Source of the DNA: Mycobacterium sp. 1100029.7
Lineage (GTDB): Bacteria > Actinomycetota > Actinomycetes > Mycobacteriales > Mycobacteriaceae
NCBI RefSeq assembly: GCF_001665235.1
Contig: NZ_LZSC01000028.1
Location: forward strand, 1 to 64,000
Direction: 5' to 3'
Length of the DNA stretch: 64,000 nt
Both the position numbers and the translations under genes were made by a program. The notes beneath the pieces are model-generated. The model was not told where the DNA came from. It made no database searches and saw only the letters and a list, made by a program, of their open reading frames with translations. Of the stretch, positions 16,792 through 25,763 are shown in pieces (the stretch's first letter is position 1; the number at the start of each line of letters is the position of its first letter).

Positions 16792-18030
16792 GTGGATTTC
16801 ACCCTGCCAGAACATCTTCCGGGCGTGCTTGCCGAAATGGATGCGTTCATCGAGGCGGAGATCAAACCGCTGGAACGCGAGAACATCCAGTATTTCGATC
16901 AGCGTCGCGAGCATGCCCGCACCGATTGGGACAACGACGGCATCCCGACCCAGGAGTGGGAGGAGCTGCTCGCCGAGATGCGCCGGCGCGCCGACAAAGC
17001 GGGCTGGCTGCGCTACGGGCTACCGGCTTCTCTGGGCGGGCGCGACGGCTCCAACGTCGACATGGCCGTCATCCGGGAACATCTGGCGCACAAAGGACTT
17101 GGCCTGCACAACGACCTTCAGAACGAGTCGTCGATCGTCGGCAACTTCCCTCAGGTGATCATGATGGAACGCTTCGGCACCGACGAGCAGCGGCGGGTGT
17201 GGTCGGAGGCATTGATCACCGGCGAGCGGTCCATGGCGTTCGGGCTCACCGAGCCGCAGCATGGCTCCGACGCAACCTGGCTGGAAACCCACGCTCAACT
17301 CGACGGCGACAGCTGGGTGATCAACGGCTCCAAGCGATTCAACACCGGGGTGCACCGCGCCACCCATGACTTGGTCTTCGCGCGGACCTCCGGCGAACCG
17401 GGCCAAGCCCGCGGCATCACCGCCTTTCTGGTTCCCACCGATGCGCCCGGATTCTCGGTCCCCTACTACTGGTGGACGTTCAACATGCCCACCGACCACG
17501 GCGAGGTGGAGCTGACCGACGTGCGAATACCCGTCGACGCGGTACTCGGCGAGGTCGACCGCGGACTGGAAGTCGCGCAGACATTCCTGCACGAGAACCG
17601 GATTCGTCAGGCTGCGAGCAGCCTGGGCGCGGCGCAGTACTGCATCGACCGGGCGGCCGAATATGCCGCAAAGCGAACCGTTTTCGGCAAACCGCTGTCG
17701 GTCAACCAGGCGGTGCAATGGCCGCTGGCCGAGCTGCAGACCGAGGCCCAGATGGTCCGGCTGCTGGTGCAATTCGCGGCCTGGCATCTGGATCGCGACC
17801 ACCACATGGAGGTGTCGGACAAGGTGTCGATGGCGAACTATCGCGCCAACCGCCTGGTCTGCGACGCCGCCGACCGCGCCATGCAGGTCTACGGCGGACT
17901 CGGCTACAGCCGTCACGAACAGTTCGAGCACATCTACCGCCATCACCGCCGCTACCGCATCACCGAGGGAGCCGAGGAAATTCAGATCCGTCGAGTTGCG
18001 CAGCGGCTGTTCAAGTTTGGCAAGCAGTGA
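16792..18030 (+). CDS. Acyl-CoA dehydrogenase of the ACAD10/11-like, kinase-linked type
   Basis: The 412-residue flavoprotein starts at a GTG preceded by AAAGGAG. It has FGLTEPQHGSDATWLE for substrate and flavin binding and a C-terminal segment RHEQFEHIYRHHRRYRITEG followed by AEEIQIRRVA, which I associate with dehydrogenases found beside APH-type kinases. Human ACAD10 and ACAD11 fuse these two domains; here they are separate genes joined by a GTGA overlap. In the ACAD11 and Pseudomonas Lva systems this class acts on 4-phosphoacyl-CoA to move the hydroxyl group towards position 3. The same chemistry is inferred here, not shown. Confidence 0.88.
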   Translation: MDFTLPEHLPGVLAEMDAFIEAEIKPLERENIQYFDQRREHARTDWDNDGIPTQEWEELLAEMRRRADKAGWLRYGLPASLGGRDGSNVDMAVIREHLAHKGLGLHNDLQNESSIVGNFPQVIMMERFGTDEQRRVWSEALITGERSMAFGLTEPQHGSDATWLETHAQLDGDSWVINGSKRFNTGVHRATHDLVFARTSGEPGQARGITAFLVPTDAPGFSVPYYWWTFNMPTDHGEVELTDVRIPVDAVLGEVDRGLEVAQTFLHENRIRQAASSLGAAQYCIDRAAEYAAKRTVFGKPLSVNQAVQWPLAELQTEAQMVRLLVQFAAWHLDRDHHMEVSDKVSMANYRANRLVCDAADRAMQVYGGLGYSRHEQFEHIYRHHRRYRITEGAEEIQIRRVAQRLFKFGKQ

Positions 18031-19067
18031 CCGAGGAGCTGGACACCAAATTAGTCGCGGTGCTGCAGCCGGTCCTCGGCGCGGGCACCTCGATCGAGAA
18101 CCTGCGCGCGCTGACCGGCGGCGCCAGCCGCACCACGTGGGCGTTCGACGCGGTCACCGGTGCGCAGCGCCGCGCGCTGATCCTGCGTACCGGCCCACCC
18201 GATGACATCCACGCCGGCATGGAGCTCGAAGCCCGGTCCCAGGCCGCAGCCGCCGCGGCCGGCGCGCCGGTCCCTCACATCCTGGTCGCCGACGATTCGG
18301 TTGCCGCACTGGGCAATCCTTTCCTCATCTGCGACGAGATCAAGGGCGAGACCATCGTTCGTCGCATTCAGCGCCAACTGGACACCGCCGACGGCCACGC
18401 CCGCCGGACCGAACTGCTGCGGCAGTGCGCGCAGGCGCTGGCGGCCATTCATCGCGCCGATCCGGACATTCCGGGTCTCGACTACGAGGACCAGCTCGTC
18501 GAATACCGCGGGCGTCTCGACGCGATGAACGACACCACGGCCACCTTCGAATGGGCGTTTCGCTGGCTGGCTGCCCACCGCCCGGAGCCGTCGCCCGCGG
18601 TGCTGGTGCACGGGGACTACCGGATGGGAAACCTGATCGTCGACGGATCGGATCTGGCCGCCGTTCTCGACTGGGAGTTGGTCCACCGCGGCGAGGCGTA
18701 CGAAGACCTGGCCTGGTTCTGCATCCGCGCCTGGCGGTTCGGCGCTCCGGCCAGCCTGGGCGCCGGCGGCCTGGGCAGCATCGAGAGCTTCGTGCGCGAC
18801 TACGAGCAGGCCAGCGCAACGTCCGTCGACCGGGTGGCGCTGCATTGGTGGCTGGTGCTGGCCACGCTGCGCTGGGGTGTCATCTGCCGTTTCCAGGCGG
18901 AGCGGCACTTGAGCGGCCAATCCCGCTCGGTCGAACTGGCTACGATCGGCCGCCGCGTCTGCGAGACCGAATGGGACATCCTCAACCTGCTCGAAGCGCC
19001 CGGTGACGATGCGCACCGCGCAGCGCCGCGAGAAAGAAGCGGGCAATCAGGGGAGGTGCGGCGATGA
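18027..19067 (+). CDS. APH-fold kinase, probable 4-hydroxyacyl-CoA kinase (LvaA/ACAD11-N-like)
   Basis: This 346-residue protein has the aminoglycoside-phosphotransferase kinase fold. It has an N-lobe with LTGGASRTTWAF, a catalytic loop VHGDYRMGNLIVDG near residue 195, and a metal-binding Asp in AVLDWELVHRGEAYEDLAWF. The gene lies between an acyl-CoA dehydrogenase and a DUF6285-like gene, both overlapping it by 4 bases. That gene order parallels the separate kinase, accessory and dehydrogenase genes lvaA, lvaB and lvaC of Pseudomonas putida levulinate catabolism. The likely substrate is therefore a hydroxyacyl-CoA and not an antibiotic. Annotation as an aminoglycoside resistance enzyme would be misleading. 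Confidence 0.85.
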   Translation: MTEELDTKLVAVLQPVLGAGTSIENLRALTGGASRTTWAFDAVTGAQRRALILRTGPPDDIHAGMELEARSQAAAAAAGAPVPHILVADDSVAALGNPFLICDEIKGETIVRRIQRQLDTADGHARRTELLRQCAQALAAIHRADPDIPGLDYEDQLVEYRGRLDAMNDTTATFEWAFRWLAAHRPEPSPAVLVHGDYRMGNLIVDGSDLAAVLDWELVHRGEAYEDLAWFCIRAWRFGAPASLGAGGLGSIESFVRDYEQASATSVDRVALHWWLVLATLRWGVICRFQAERHLSGQSRSVELATIGRRVCETEWDILNLLEAPGDDAHRAAPRERSGQSGEVRR

Positions 19068-19402
19068 TCGGCGCCTACGGTCGCCCGCTGGCCGCCGAAC
19101 TCGTGGCCGCGGTGGCCGAATTCCTGGAGACCGACATCCGGGAGGCCACCAGCGGGCAGGTCAACTTCCACGCCCGGGTGGCGGCCAACGCGTTGCGGAT
19201 CGTCGAGCGGGAGCTGCTCGACGAGAGCGAGGCGGAATCGCGTGCCGCGCTGGCGGGGCTGGGTTTCGCCGACGAGGAACAACTCGCCGCGGCCATCCGG
19301 GCCGGCGAACTCGACGAACGGTCCGGTGACGTGCTTGCGGGCCTGAGGACCCTGGTACGCAACCGCTTGGCGGTTGCCCACCCCGGATACGACACCGAAT
19401 AG
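19064..19402 (+). CDS. DUF6285-like small protein, possible kinase accessory subunit (LvaB-like)
   Basis: This 112-residue protein starts RPLAAELVAAVAEFLETDI and contains VNFHARVAANALRIVEREL, the pattern I associate with DUF6285. From memory, P. putida LvaB, the small partner needed by the kinase LvaA, belongs to the same group; this should be confirmed by search. The product is acidic and helical with no enzyme motif. The ATGA overlap with the kinase gene implies coupled translation and probably a stable complex. Confidence 0.72.
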   Translation: MIGAYGRPLAAELVAAVAEFLETDIREATSGQVNFHARVAANALRIVERELLDESEAESRAALAGLGFADEEQLAAAIRAGELDERSGDVLAGLRTLVRNRLAVAHPGYDTE

Positions 19403-19411
19403 GAGCCCACC

Positions 19412-19813
19412 GTGACCGCTGCGACTGCGCAGGTCGTCCTCGACACGGCCGACCGGCTATTCGCGTCGATCGTCAACGGTGACAAGGCCGCGGTGGAGCG
19501 GATGTGGAGCGACGACATCGCGGTCTGGCGCGCCGGCGCCAGCCGGGACAACGACAAGGCGCGTGCACTGCGGGTCATCGACTGGTTCATCACGGTCACC
19601 ACCGAGCGACGCTACGAGATCCTGGACCGTCAGCTCTTCGACGACGGATCGATCAGCGGCTTCGTCCAACAACACGTCTTGCACGCCACCGGCCAAGCAG
19701 GCCAATCGATCTCGATGCGGGTATGCATCGTGATCCGGGTGGGCGCAGACGGTCTGATCGCGCGAATCGACGAGTACTTCGACCCCGCGCAGATCGCGCC
19801 ACTGATGAACTGA
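19412..19813 (+). CDS. SnoaL/NTF2-like small protein
   Basis: The 133-residue GTG-started protein has the cone-shaped NTF2-like pattern: a long N-terminal helix, WSDDIAVWRAG, and a C-terminal beta-sheet ending RVGADGLIARIDEYFDPAQI. Members include isomerases, cyclases, hydratases and non-catalytic subunits. It is the last gene of the catabolic operon, 9 bases after the DUF6285-like gene, so it may process a pathway intermediate. A hairpin follows its stop. Confidence 0.75.
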   Translation: MTAATAQVVLDTADRLFASIVNGDKAAVERMWSDDIAVWRAGASRDNDKARALRVIDWFITVTTERRYEILDRQLFDDGSISGFVQQHVLHATGQAGQSISMRVCIVIRVGADGLIARIDEYFDPAQIAPLMN

Positions 19814-19814
19814 C

Positions 19815-19835
19815 CGACGATCACGCTCATCGTCG
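19815..19835 (+). terminator. Hairpin after the catabolic operon
   Basis: A perfect 7-bp stem (CGACGAT/ATCGTCG) with a 7-base loop begins one base after the stop of the SnoaL-like gene. There is no T-run, as in many mycobacterial stop hairpins. The position supports the operon ending here. Confidence 0.45.
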
Positions 19836-19895
19836 CGGACCGAAATCCTGTGGTCTGCCCGATAAAGCCGGGCGGACAGCAGTAGCATCTGCACC

Positions 19896-20297
19896 GTGTC
19901 CGACGCCACCATCGCTCTGCGGATCCTCGTCTACAGCGACAACCCGAACACCCGCGAGAAAGTGAAGCGGGCCCTGGGCAAACAGCTGCACCCGGATCTG
20001 CCGGAACTGAACTACGTCGAGGTGGCCACCGGCCCGATGGTGGTCCGCACGATGGATGAGGGCGGCATCGACCTGGCGATCCTGGACGGCGAAGCGACAC
20101 CGACCGGCGGCATGGGAATCGCCAAACAGCTCAAAGACGAACTCGAGACTTGCCCGCCGATTCTGGTGCTCACCGGACGCGCCGACGACGCGTGGCTGGC
20201 CACCTGGTCGCGCGCCGAGGCGTCGGTGCCCCACCCCCTCGACCCCATCGTGCTGGGCCGCACCGTGCTCGGGTTGCTACGCGCACCCGCCGTCTAA
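19896..20297 (+). CDS. Atypical single-domain response regulator (Rv3143-like)
   Basis: This 133-residue receiver domain has no output domain; its length equals that of M. tuberculosis Rv3143. The likely phospho-acceptor is Asp64 in DLAILDGEATP, with Asp15 in VYSDN and Thr93 in VLTGRADD. The almost invariant Lys of receivers is replaced: the corresponding site reads VPHPLD (His113-Pro114). Phosphotransfer-driven switching may therefore be altered or absent. It starts at GTG and lies about 240 bases upstream of nuoA on the same strand, an arrangement also seen near nuo in M. tuberculosis. A role in respiratory control is inference. Confidence 0.88.
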   Translation: MSDATIALRILVYSDNPNTREKVKRALGKQLHPDLPELNYVEVATGPMVVRTMDEGGIDLAILDGEATPTGGMGIAKQLKDELETCPPILVLTGRADDAWLATWSRAEASVPHPLDPIVLGRTVLGLLRAPAV

Positions 20298-20535
20298 AGC
20301 TGAGGACCTGCTCATTCGCGTCGCCGTACCGGTGGCGCCCTCTTCGGTGCCCGCTAAAAACGTGCTGCATCTCACACCGCAAACCACGCATTAGCACCAC
20401 CCCGGGCACGTGCGGTCGGTCGCCCGACGCTATGTTGAAGATCACTGTGGCGGGCTACAGACCCGGTTCGTCACAGCAGCCCGGTCGCCGCCTGGTCGCT
20501 TTGTAGGCGGCCCATACGACGGATCTTGGAGCGAG
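20298..20535 (+). promoter_or_regulatory. Leader region upstream of nuoA
   Basis: This 238-bp gap holds no credible gene. A TATGTT hexamer at 20431-20436 could be a -10 element for the nuo operon, but no convincing -35 is seen at the right distance. A GGAG ribosome site precedes the TTG start of nuoA. A long leader is possible. Confidence 0.3.
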
Positions 20536-20913
20536 TTGAACGTCTACATACCCATCCTGGTGCTAGGCGCAATTGCCACCGCCTTCGCTGTGGGATCAGT
20601 GGGAATCGCGAGCCTGGCCGGCCCGTCGCGTTACAACAAATCGAAGATGGCGGCCTACGAGTGCGGAATCGAGCCGACCGAAACGTCGGTGAGCGGTCCG
20701 CATGCGACGCCGGGACAGCGATTTCCGGTGAAGTACTACCTGACCGCGATGCTGTTCATCGTCTTCGACATCGAGATCGTGTTCCTGTACCCGTGGGCGG
20801 TCAGCTTCGACGCCCTGGGCTTGTTTGCTCTGGTCGAGATGGTGGTGTTCATGCTGACGGTCTTCGTGGCCTACGCCTATGTGTGGCGCCGCGGCGGCCT
20901 GACGTGGGATTGA
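20536..20913 (+). CDS. nuoA: NADH-quinone oxidoreductase subunit A
   Basis: This 125-residue membrane subunit of complex I has three helices (about residues 5-27, 67-90 and 95-117). The loop [20 protein letters not shown] and the segment [15 protein letters not shown] are the conserved NuoA features that help form the quinone-site loop. It begins at TTG after GGAG; the frame is open upstream, but family starts align with NVYIPILVL. It is the first of fourteen contiguous nuo genes and lies 8 bases from nuoB. Confidence 0.93.
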   Translation: MNVYIPILVLGAIATAFAVGSVGIASLAGPSRYNKSKMAAYECGIEPTETSVSGPHATPGQRFPVKYYLTAMLFIVFDIEIVFLYPWAVSFDALGLFALVEMVVFMLTVFVAYAYVWRRGGLTWD

Positions 20914-20921
20914 GGTAAATC

Positions 20922-21476
20922 GTGGGCCTGGAAGAACAACTACCCGCCGGCATCCTGCTGGGGACGGTCGAGAAGATCGCCGGCTATGTCCGCAAGAACT
21001 CACTCTGGCCGGCCACGTTCGGGTTGGCGTGTTGCGCGATCGAGATGATGGCAACCGCCGGGCCACGATTCGACATCGCGCGGTTCGGGATGGAGAGGTT
21101 CTCGGCTACGCCCCGGCAGGCCGATTTGATGATCGTGGCCGGACGGGTCAGCCAGAAGATGGCGCCGGTGCTGCGCCAGATCTACGACCAAATGGCCGAA
21201 CCGAAATGGGTACTGGCCATGGGCGTATGCGCGTCATCGGGCGGAATGTTCAACAACTACGCGATCGTCCAGGGCGTCGACCACGTGGTTCCGGTGGATA
21301 TCTACCTCCCCGGCTGCCCACCTCGTCCGGAGATGCTCTTGTACGCAATCCTGAAGCTGCACGAGAAGATTCAAGAAATGCCGCTGGGCGTGAACCGCGA
21401 GGCCGCCATCGCCGAGGCCGAGCAGGCGGCGCTGGGAGCACGGCCCACGATCGAGATGCGCGGACTGCTGCGATGA
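20922..21476 (+). CDS. nuoB: NADH-quinone oxidoreductase subunit B
   Basis: This 184-residue peripheral subunit carries the terminal 4Fe-4S cluster N2, which passes electrons to the quinone. The ligand cysteines are visible in [21 protein letters not shown] and [10 protein letters not shown]. It starts at GTG ([13 protein letters not shown]). The stop overlaps nuoC as ATGA. The C-terminal extension after [10 protein letters not shown] is typical of actinobacterial NuoB. Confidence 0.96.
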   Translation: MGLEEQLPAGILLGTVEKIAGYVRKNSLWPATFGLACCAIEMMATAGPRFDIARFGMERFSATPRQADLMIVAGRVSQKMAPVLRQIYDQMAEPKWVLAMGVCASSGGMFNNYAIVQGVDHVVPVDIYLPGCPPRPEMLLYAILKLHEKIQEMPLGVNREAAIAEAEQAALGARPTIEMRGLLR

Positions 21477-22201
21477 GCTCCCCCGAACACGATCCGAAGG
21501 TCGCTGCCAGCGAGGTGGGTGGCGCGCTGCCCGCGCCCGACGAGGAAGTGATCAACGTGCGCCGCGGCATGTTCGGGATTTCCGGATCGGGCGACACGTC
21601 CGGTTACGGACGCCTGGTCCGCGAAATCACGCTGCCGGGCAGTAGCCCCCGGCCCTACGGCGGTTACTTCGACGAGGTGGTCGACCGGCTGGCCGAGGCG
21701 CTGAAGACCGGCGACATCGAATTCGAGAACGCCATCGAGAAAGTCGTCGTCGACCGCAACGAACTGACGTTGCACGTACGGCGCGAAGCCCTGCCCCAAG
21801 TGGCCCAACGCCTTCGCGATCAACCCGAACTGCGCTTCGAGATGTGCCTGGGTGTCAACGGCGTGCACTACCCGCACGAGACCGGCCGTGAATTGCACGC
21901 CGTTTACCCACTGCAGTCGATCACCCACAACCGTCGGGTGCGACTGGAAGTGTCTGCGCCCGACGGGGATCCGCACATCCCGTCGCTGTACGGCATTTAC
22001 CCGACCAACGACTGGCACGAGCGCGAGACCTACGACTTCTTCGGCATCATCTTCGACGGGCATCCGTCGCTGACCCGCATCGAAATGCCCGACGACTGGC
22101 ACGGGCATCCGCAGCGCAAGGACTACCCGCTCGGCGGTATTCCCGTCGAGTACAAGGGTGCACAGATACCCCCGCCCGACGAGCGGAGAGCGTACAACTA
22201 A
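21473..22201 (+). CDS. nuoC: NADH-quinone oxidoreductase subunit C
   Basis: This 242-residue subunit is equivalent to the 30-kDa protein of complex I and connects the hydrophilic arm to NuoD. The family signature appears as [20 protein letters not shown], followed by [12 protein letters not shown]. An N-terminal stretch of about 30 residues before NVRRGMFG is specific to this lineage. It overlaps nuoB (ATGA) and nuoD (TAATG), so NuoB, C and D are translationally linked. It is a separate gene, not the NuoCD fusion of enterobacteria. Confidence 0.95.
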   Translation: MSSPEHDPKVAASEVGGALPAPDEEVINVRRGMFGISGSGDTSGYGRLVREITLPGSSPRPYGGYFDEVVDRLAEALKTGDIEFENAIEKVVVDRNELTLHVRREALPQVAQRLRDQPELRFEMCLGVNGVHYPHETGRELHAVYPLQSITHNRRVRLEVSAPDGDPHIPSLYGIYPTNDWHERETYDFFGIIFDGHPSLTRIEMPDDWHGHPQRKDYPLGGIPVEYKGAQIPPPDERRAYN

Positions 22202-23526
22202 TGAGCACAATCACTGATTCGACGCCCGACGGTGGCGCCGAAACCGTCGTGGTCGCCGGAGGACAGGACTGGGGACAGGTCGTCGAGGCCGCTCGCGCCG
22301 CGGACCCCGGCGAACGCATCGTCGTCAACATGGGCCCCCAGCACCCCTCGACGCACGGGGTGTTGCGGCTGATCCTGGAGATCGAGGGCGAGACCGTCAC
22401 CGAGGTCCGCTGCGGAATCGGCTACCTGCACACCGGGATCGAGAAGAACCTCGAATACCGGTACTGGACACAGGGTGTCACTTTCGTGACCCGAATGGAT
22501 TACCTGTCACCGTTTTTCAACGAGACCGCTTACTGCCTGGGCGTCGAAAAGCTTCTCGGCATCACCGACGAGATCCCGGAACGGGTCAACGTCATCCGCG
22601 TGATGATGATGGAACTCAATCGGATCTCCTCGCATCTGGTCGCACTCGCGACCGGCGGTATGGAATTGGGCGCCATGACCCCGATGTTCGTCGGGTTCCG
22701 GGGCCGCGAGATCGTGCTCACCCTGTTCGAAAAGATCAGCGGTCTGCGAATGAACAGTGCCTACATCCGCCCCGGCGGTGTCGCGCAGGACCTGCCGCCG
22801 GGCGCCGAGGCCGACATCGCCGAGGGTCTCAAGGGGTTGCGGCAGGTGCTCAAGGAAATGGGCGCGCTGCTCAACGAGAACGCCATCTGGAAAGCACGCA
22901 CCGAGGACGTGGGCTACCTCGACCTCGCCGGGTGCATGGCGCTGGGCATCACCGGACCCATCCTGCGTGCCACCGGGTTGCCGCACGACCTGCGTAAGAG
23001 CGAACCGTACTGCGGATACGAAAACTACGAATTCGACGTGATCACCGCCGATACGTGTGATGCGTACGGGCGCTACATCATTCGCGTCAAAGAAATGTGG
23101 GAGTCGGTCAAGATCGTCGAGCAGTGTCTGGACAAGCTGAAGCCGGGACCGCACATGGTCGAGGACCGCAAGATCGCCTGGCCCGCCGATTTGAAGGTGG
23201 GCCCCGACGGCATGGGCAACTCGCCCGACCACATCGCCAAGATCATGGGCGGCTCGATGGAAGCGTTGATCCACCACTTCAAGCTGGTGACCGAGGGCAT
23301 CCGGGTGCCGGCCGGCCAGGTCTACAGCGCGGTGGAATCGCCACGCGGAGAACTCGGTGTGCACATGGTCAGCGACGGCGGCACCCGGCCCTACCGCGTG
23401 CACTATCGCGATCCTTCGTTCACCAATTTGCAGGCGGTCGCCGCGATGTGCGAGGGCGGTTTGGTCGCCGACTTGATCACCGCGGTCGCCAGCATCGACC
23501 CGGTGATGGGCGGGGTGGACCGGTGA
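22201..23526 (+). CDS. nuoD: NADH-quinone oxidoreductase subunit D
   Basis: This 441-residue 49-kDa-type subunit forms the quinone-reduction pocket with NuoB. Conserved elements include [19 protein letters not shown] (its His is near the quinone), [10 protein letters not shown] and the C-terminal [17 protein letters not shown]. It contains no cluster ligands of its own, as expected. The start shares a base with the nuoC stop, and the end overlaps nuoE (GTGA). Confidence 0.97.
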   Translation: MSTITDSTPDGGAETVVVAGGQDWGQVVEAARAADPGERIVVNMGPQHPSTHGVLRLILEIEGETVTEVRCGIGYLHTGIEKNLEYRYWTQGVTFVTRMDYLSPFFNETAYCLGVEKLLGITDEIPERVNVIRVMMMELNRISSHLVALATGGMELGAMTPMFVGFRGREIVLTLFEKISGLRMNSAYIRPGGVAQDLPPGAEADIAEGLKGLRQVLKEMGALLNENAIWKARTEDVGYLDLAGCMALGITGPILRATGLPHDLRKSEPYCGYENYEFDVITADTCDAYGRYIIRVKEMWESVKIVEQCLDKLKPGPHMVEDRKIAWPADLKVGPDGMGNSPDHIAKIMGGSMEALIHHFKLVTEGIRVPAGQVYSAVESPRGELGVHMVSDGGTRPYRVHYRDPSFTNLQAVAAMCEGGLVADLITAVASIDPVMGGVDR

Positions 23527-24305
23527 CCGAACCCAACGTCAGCGGCAGCGGCGAGCGCGTCTTTCTCCGGCTGGGCCCGCCGCCCGAAGAACCCAATCAG
23601 TTCGTGGTCGAGGGTGCCCCAGAATCGTATTCACCTGAGGTGCAGGCCAAGCTGGAACTCGAGGCCAAGGAGATCATCAGCCGTTACCCCAACAAGCGTT
23701 CCGCGCTGCTGCCGTTGTTGCACCTCGTCCAGTCGGTGGACTCCTACCTGACTCCGGCGGGTCTCGAATTCTGCAGCGAGCAAATCGGATTGACGGGTGC
23801 CGAGGTCTCGGCGGTGGCCAGCTTCTACACCATGTACCGCCGCGGACCCACCGGTGACTACTTGGTCGGTGTCTGCACCAACACGCTGTGTGCGGTAATG
23901 GGCGGCGACGCGATATTCGACAGCCTCAAGGACCACCTCGGCATCGGCAACGACGAGACCACATCCGACGGCTCGGTCACCTTGCAGCACATCGAATGCA
24001 ACGCCGCATGCGATTTCGCGCCCGTGGTGATGGTCAACTGGGAGTTCTACGACAGCCAAACGGTCGAGACGGCACGCGATCTCGTCGACTCGCTGCAGGC
24101 CGGAAAACCGGCGGCACCGACCCGTGGTGCCCCGTTGTGCAAATTCCGCGAAACATCGCGCATCCTGGCCGGCCTCGCCGACGAGCGACCCGACCAGGGA
24201 CAGGGCGGCGCCGGTCCGGCCACGTTGGCCGGACTGGAGGTGGCCAAGGAGCACGGCATGGCTGCGCCGGATCCCCAAGCCGCGTCCGGGGAAGGAGCGT
24301 CGTAA
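23523..24305 (+). CDS. nuoE: NADH-quinone oxidoreductase subunit E
   Basis: This 260-residue thioredoxin-fold subunit holds the 2Fe-2S cluster N1a. The ligand cysteines are spaced CTNTLC and ECNAACD. The central family segment is [22 protein letters not shown]-terminal tail of about 60 residues, rich in Gly, Ala and Pro, exceeds the usual bacterial length and is a mycobacterial feature. The GTG start overlaps nuoD; the stop overlaps nuoF as TAATG. Confidence 0.95.
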   Translation: MTEPNVSGSGERVFLRLGPPPEEPNQFVVEGAPESYSPEVQAKLELEAKEIISRYPNKRSALLPLLHLVQSVDSYLTPAGLEFCSEQIGLTGAEVSAVASFYTMYRRGPTGDYLVGVCTNTLCAVMGGDAIFDSLKDHLGIGNDETTSDGSVTLQHIECNAACDFAPVVMVNWEFYDSQTVETARDLVDSLQAGKPAAPTRGAPLCKFRETSRILAGLADERPDQGQGGAGPATLAGLEVAKEHGMAAPDPQAASGEGAS

Positions 24306-25648
24306 TGGCCGCCCCCACCGCGCCCGGCGAGCAGGCGACGCCGCTGACCCCGGTGATCAGCCGGTACTGGGACGATCCCGAGTCGTGGACCCTGGACACC
24401 TATCGTCGCCACGACGGATATCAGGCGTTGGAGAAAGCGTTGGCGATGGAGCCCGACGCGGTGATCAGCACCGTTAAGGACTCCGGCCTGCGCGGCCGCG
24501 GCGGCGCCGGCTTCTCGACCGGCACCAAGTGGTCGTTCATCCCGCAAGGCGACACCGGCGCGGCCGCCAAACCGCACTACCTGGTGGTCAACGCCGACGA
24601 GTCGGAACCCGGTACCTGCAAAGACATTCCGCTGATGCTGGCGACTCCGCACGTACTCGTCGAGGGTGTCATCATCGCCGCGTACGCGATTCGGGCCAGC
24701 CACGCATTCATCTACGTTCGCGGTGAAGTAGTCCCCGTGTTGCGCCGCCTGCAGAACGCGGTGGCCGAGGCCTACGCCGCCGGTTACCTGGGCCGGGACA
24801 TCAACGGCTCCGGCTTCGACCTCGAGCTGGTGGTCCACGCCGGCGCCGGGGCCTACATCTGCGGCGAGGAGACAGCGTTGCTGGACTCCCTGGAGGGCCG
24901 GCGCGGTCAGCCCCGGCTGCGACCGCCGTTCCCCGCGGTGGCCGGGCTCTACGGTTGCCCGACGGTGATCAACAACGTCGAGACCATCGCCAGCGTGCCG
25001 TCGATCATTCTCAACGGCGTCGAGTGGTTCCGGTCCATGGGCAGTGAGAAATCGCCCGGCTTCACGCTGTATTCGCTGTCCGGGCACGTCACCCGCCCCG
25101 GCCAGTACGAGGCTCCGCTGGGAATCACGTTGCGTGAGTTGCTCGCCTACGCCGGCGGCGTGCGCGAGGGTCACCGTCTGAAGTTCTGGACCCCCGGCGG
25201 GTCGTCGACACCGCTGCTCACCGACGAACACCTCGATGTACCACTGGATTACGAGGGTGTGGGTGGCGTCGGCTCGATGCTGGGCACCAAGGCGCTGGAG
25301 ATCTTCGACGAGACCACGTGCGTGGTGCGCGCGGTACGGCGCTGGACCTACTTCTACAAGCACGAGTCGTGCGGCAAGTGCACCCCCTGTCGCGAGGGCA
25401 CCTTCTGGCTGGACCAGATCTATACGCGGCTGGAAACCGGCCAGGGCACCCACGAGGACCTCGACAAACTGCTGGACATCTCCGACGCCATTCTCGGAAA
25501 GTCGTTCTGCGCGTTGGGCGATGGTGCCGCCAGCCCGGTGATGTCGTCGATCAAGCATTTCCGCGACGAGTACATCGCCCATGTCGATGGGGGTGGCTGC
25601 CCATTCGACCCCCGAGACTCCATGCTCAGCGCGAACGGAAAGGCCTGA
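24305..25648 (+). CDS. nuoF: NADH-quinone oxidoreductase subunit F
   Basis: This 447-residue subunit contains the NADH site, FMN and 4Fe-4S cluster N3. Visible motifs are GLRGRGGAGFSTGTKWSF for FMN/NADH binding, NADESEPGTCKD, AGAYICGEETALLDSLEG and the cluster ligands in ESCGKCTPCREGT. NADH oxidation starts here. Unlike the other junctions in the operon, nuoF is separated from nuoG by an 111-base MIRU-type insertion. Confidence 0.97.
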   Translation: MAAPTAPGEQATPLTPVISRYWDDPESWTLDTYRRHDGYQALEKALAMEPDAVISTVKDSGLRGRGGAGFSTGTKWSFIPQGDTGAAAKPHYLVVNADESEPGTCKDIPLMLATPHVLVEGVIIAAYAIRASHAFIYVRGEVVPVLRRLQNAVAEAYAAGYLGRDINGSGFDLELVVHAGAGAYICGEETALLDSLEGRRGQPRLRPPFPAVAGLYGCPTVINNVETIASVPSIILNGVEWFRSMGSEKSPGFTLYSLSGHVTRPGQYEAPLGITLRELLAYAGGVREGHRLKFWTPGGSSTPLLTDEHLDVPLDYEGVGGVGSMLGTKALEIFDETTCVVRAVRRWTYFYKHESCGKCTPCREGTFWLDQIYTRLETGQGTHEDLDKLLDISDAILGKSFCALGDGAASPVMSSIKHFRDEYIAHVDGGGCPFDPRDSMLSANGKA

Positions 25649-25763
25649 CGCAGACATGACACGCGCCGGCGACGATGCAGAGCGAAAAAACGATGTGGGG
25701 GCACGCCCCCACAAGTGGGAGGTACCCCCACCCGCTCGCGGGGGAAAGGAGCGGCGCGCATGA
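25649..25763 (+). repeat. MIRU-type interspersed repeat with a 35-codon mini-ORF
   Basis: The nuoF-nuoG gap contains the segment CGCCGGCGACGATGCAGAGC and ends in GGAGCGGCGCGC, which I recognise as the conserved ends of mycobacterial interspersed repetitive units. The middle holds a perfect 9-bp GC stem (TGTGGGGGC/GCCCCCACA, 25694-25713) and a second C/G-rich inverted part. An ORF (25656-25763, [15 protein letters not shown] at its start, 35 residues) spans the element. Its TGA overlaps the nuoG ATG, so ribosomes could pass through the insert and keep nuoG coupled. Confidence 0.75.

Noticed and set aside
18027..19067. Aminoglycoside resistance gene
   Set aside because: The APH fold is present, but gene context (acyl-CoA dehydrogenase, DUF6285-like) points to a metabolic kinase.
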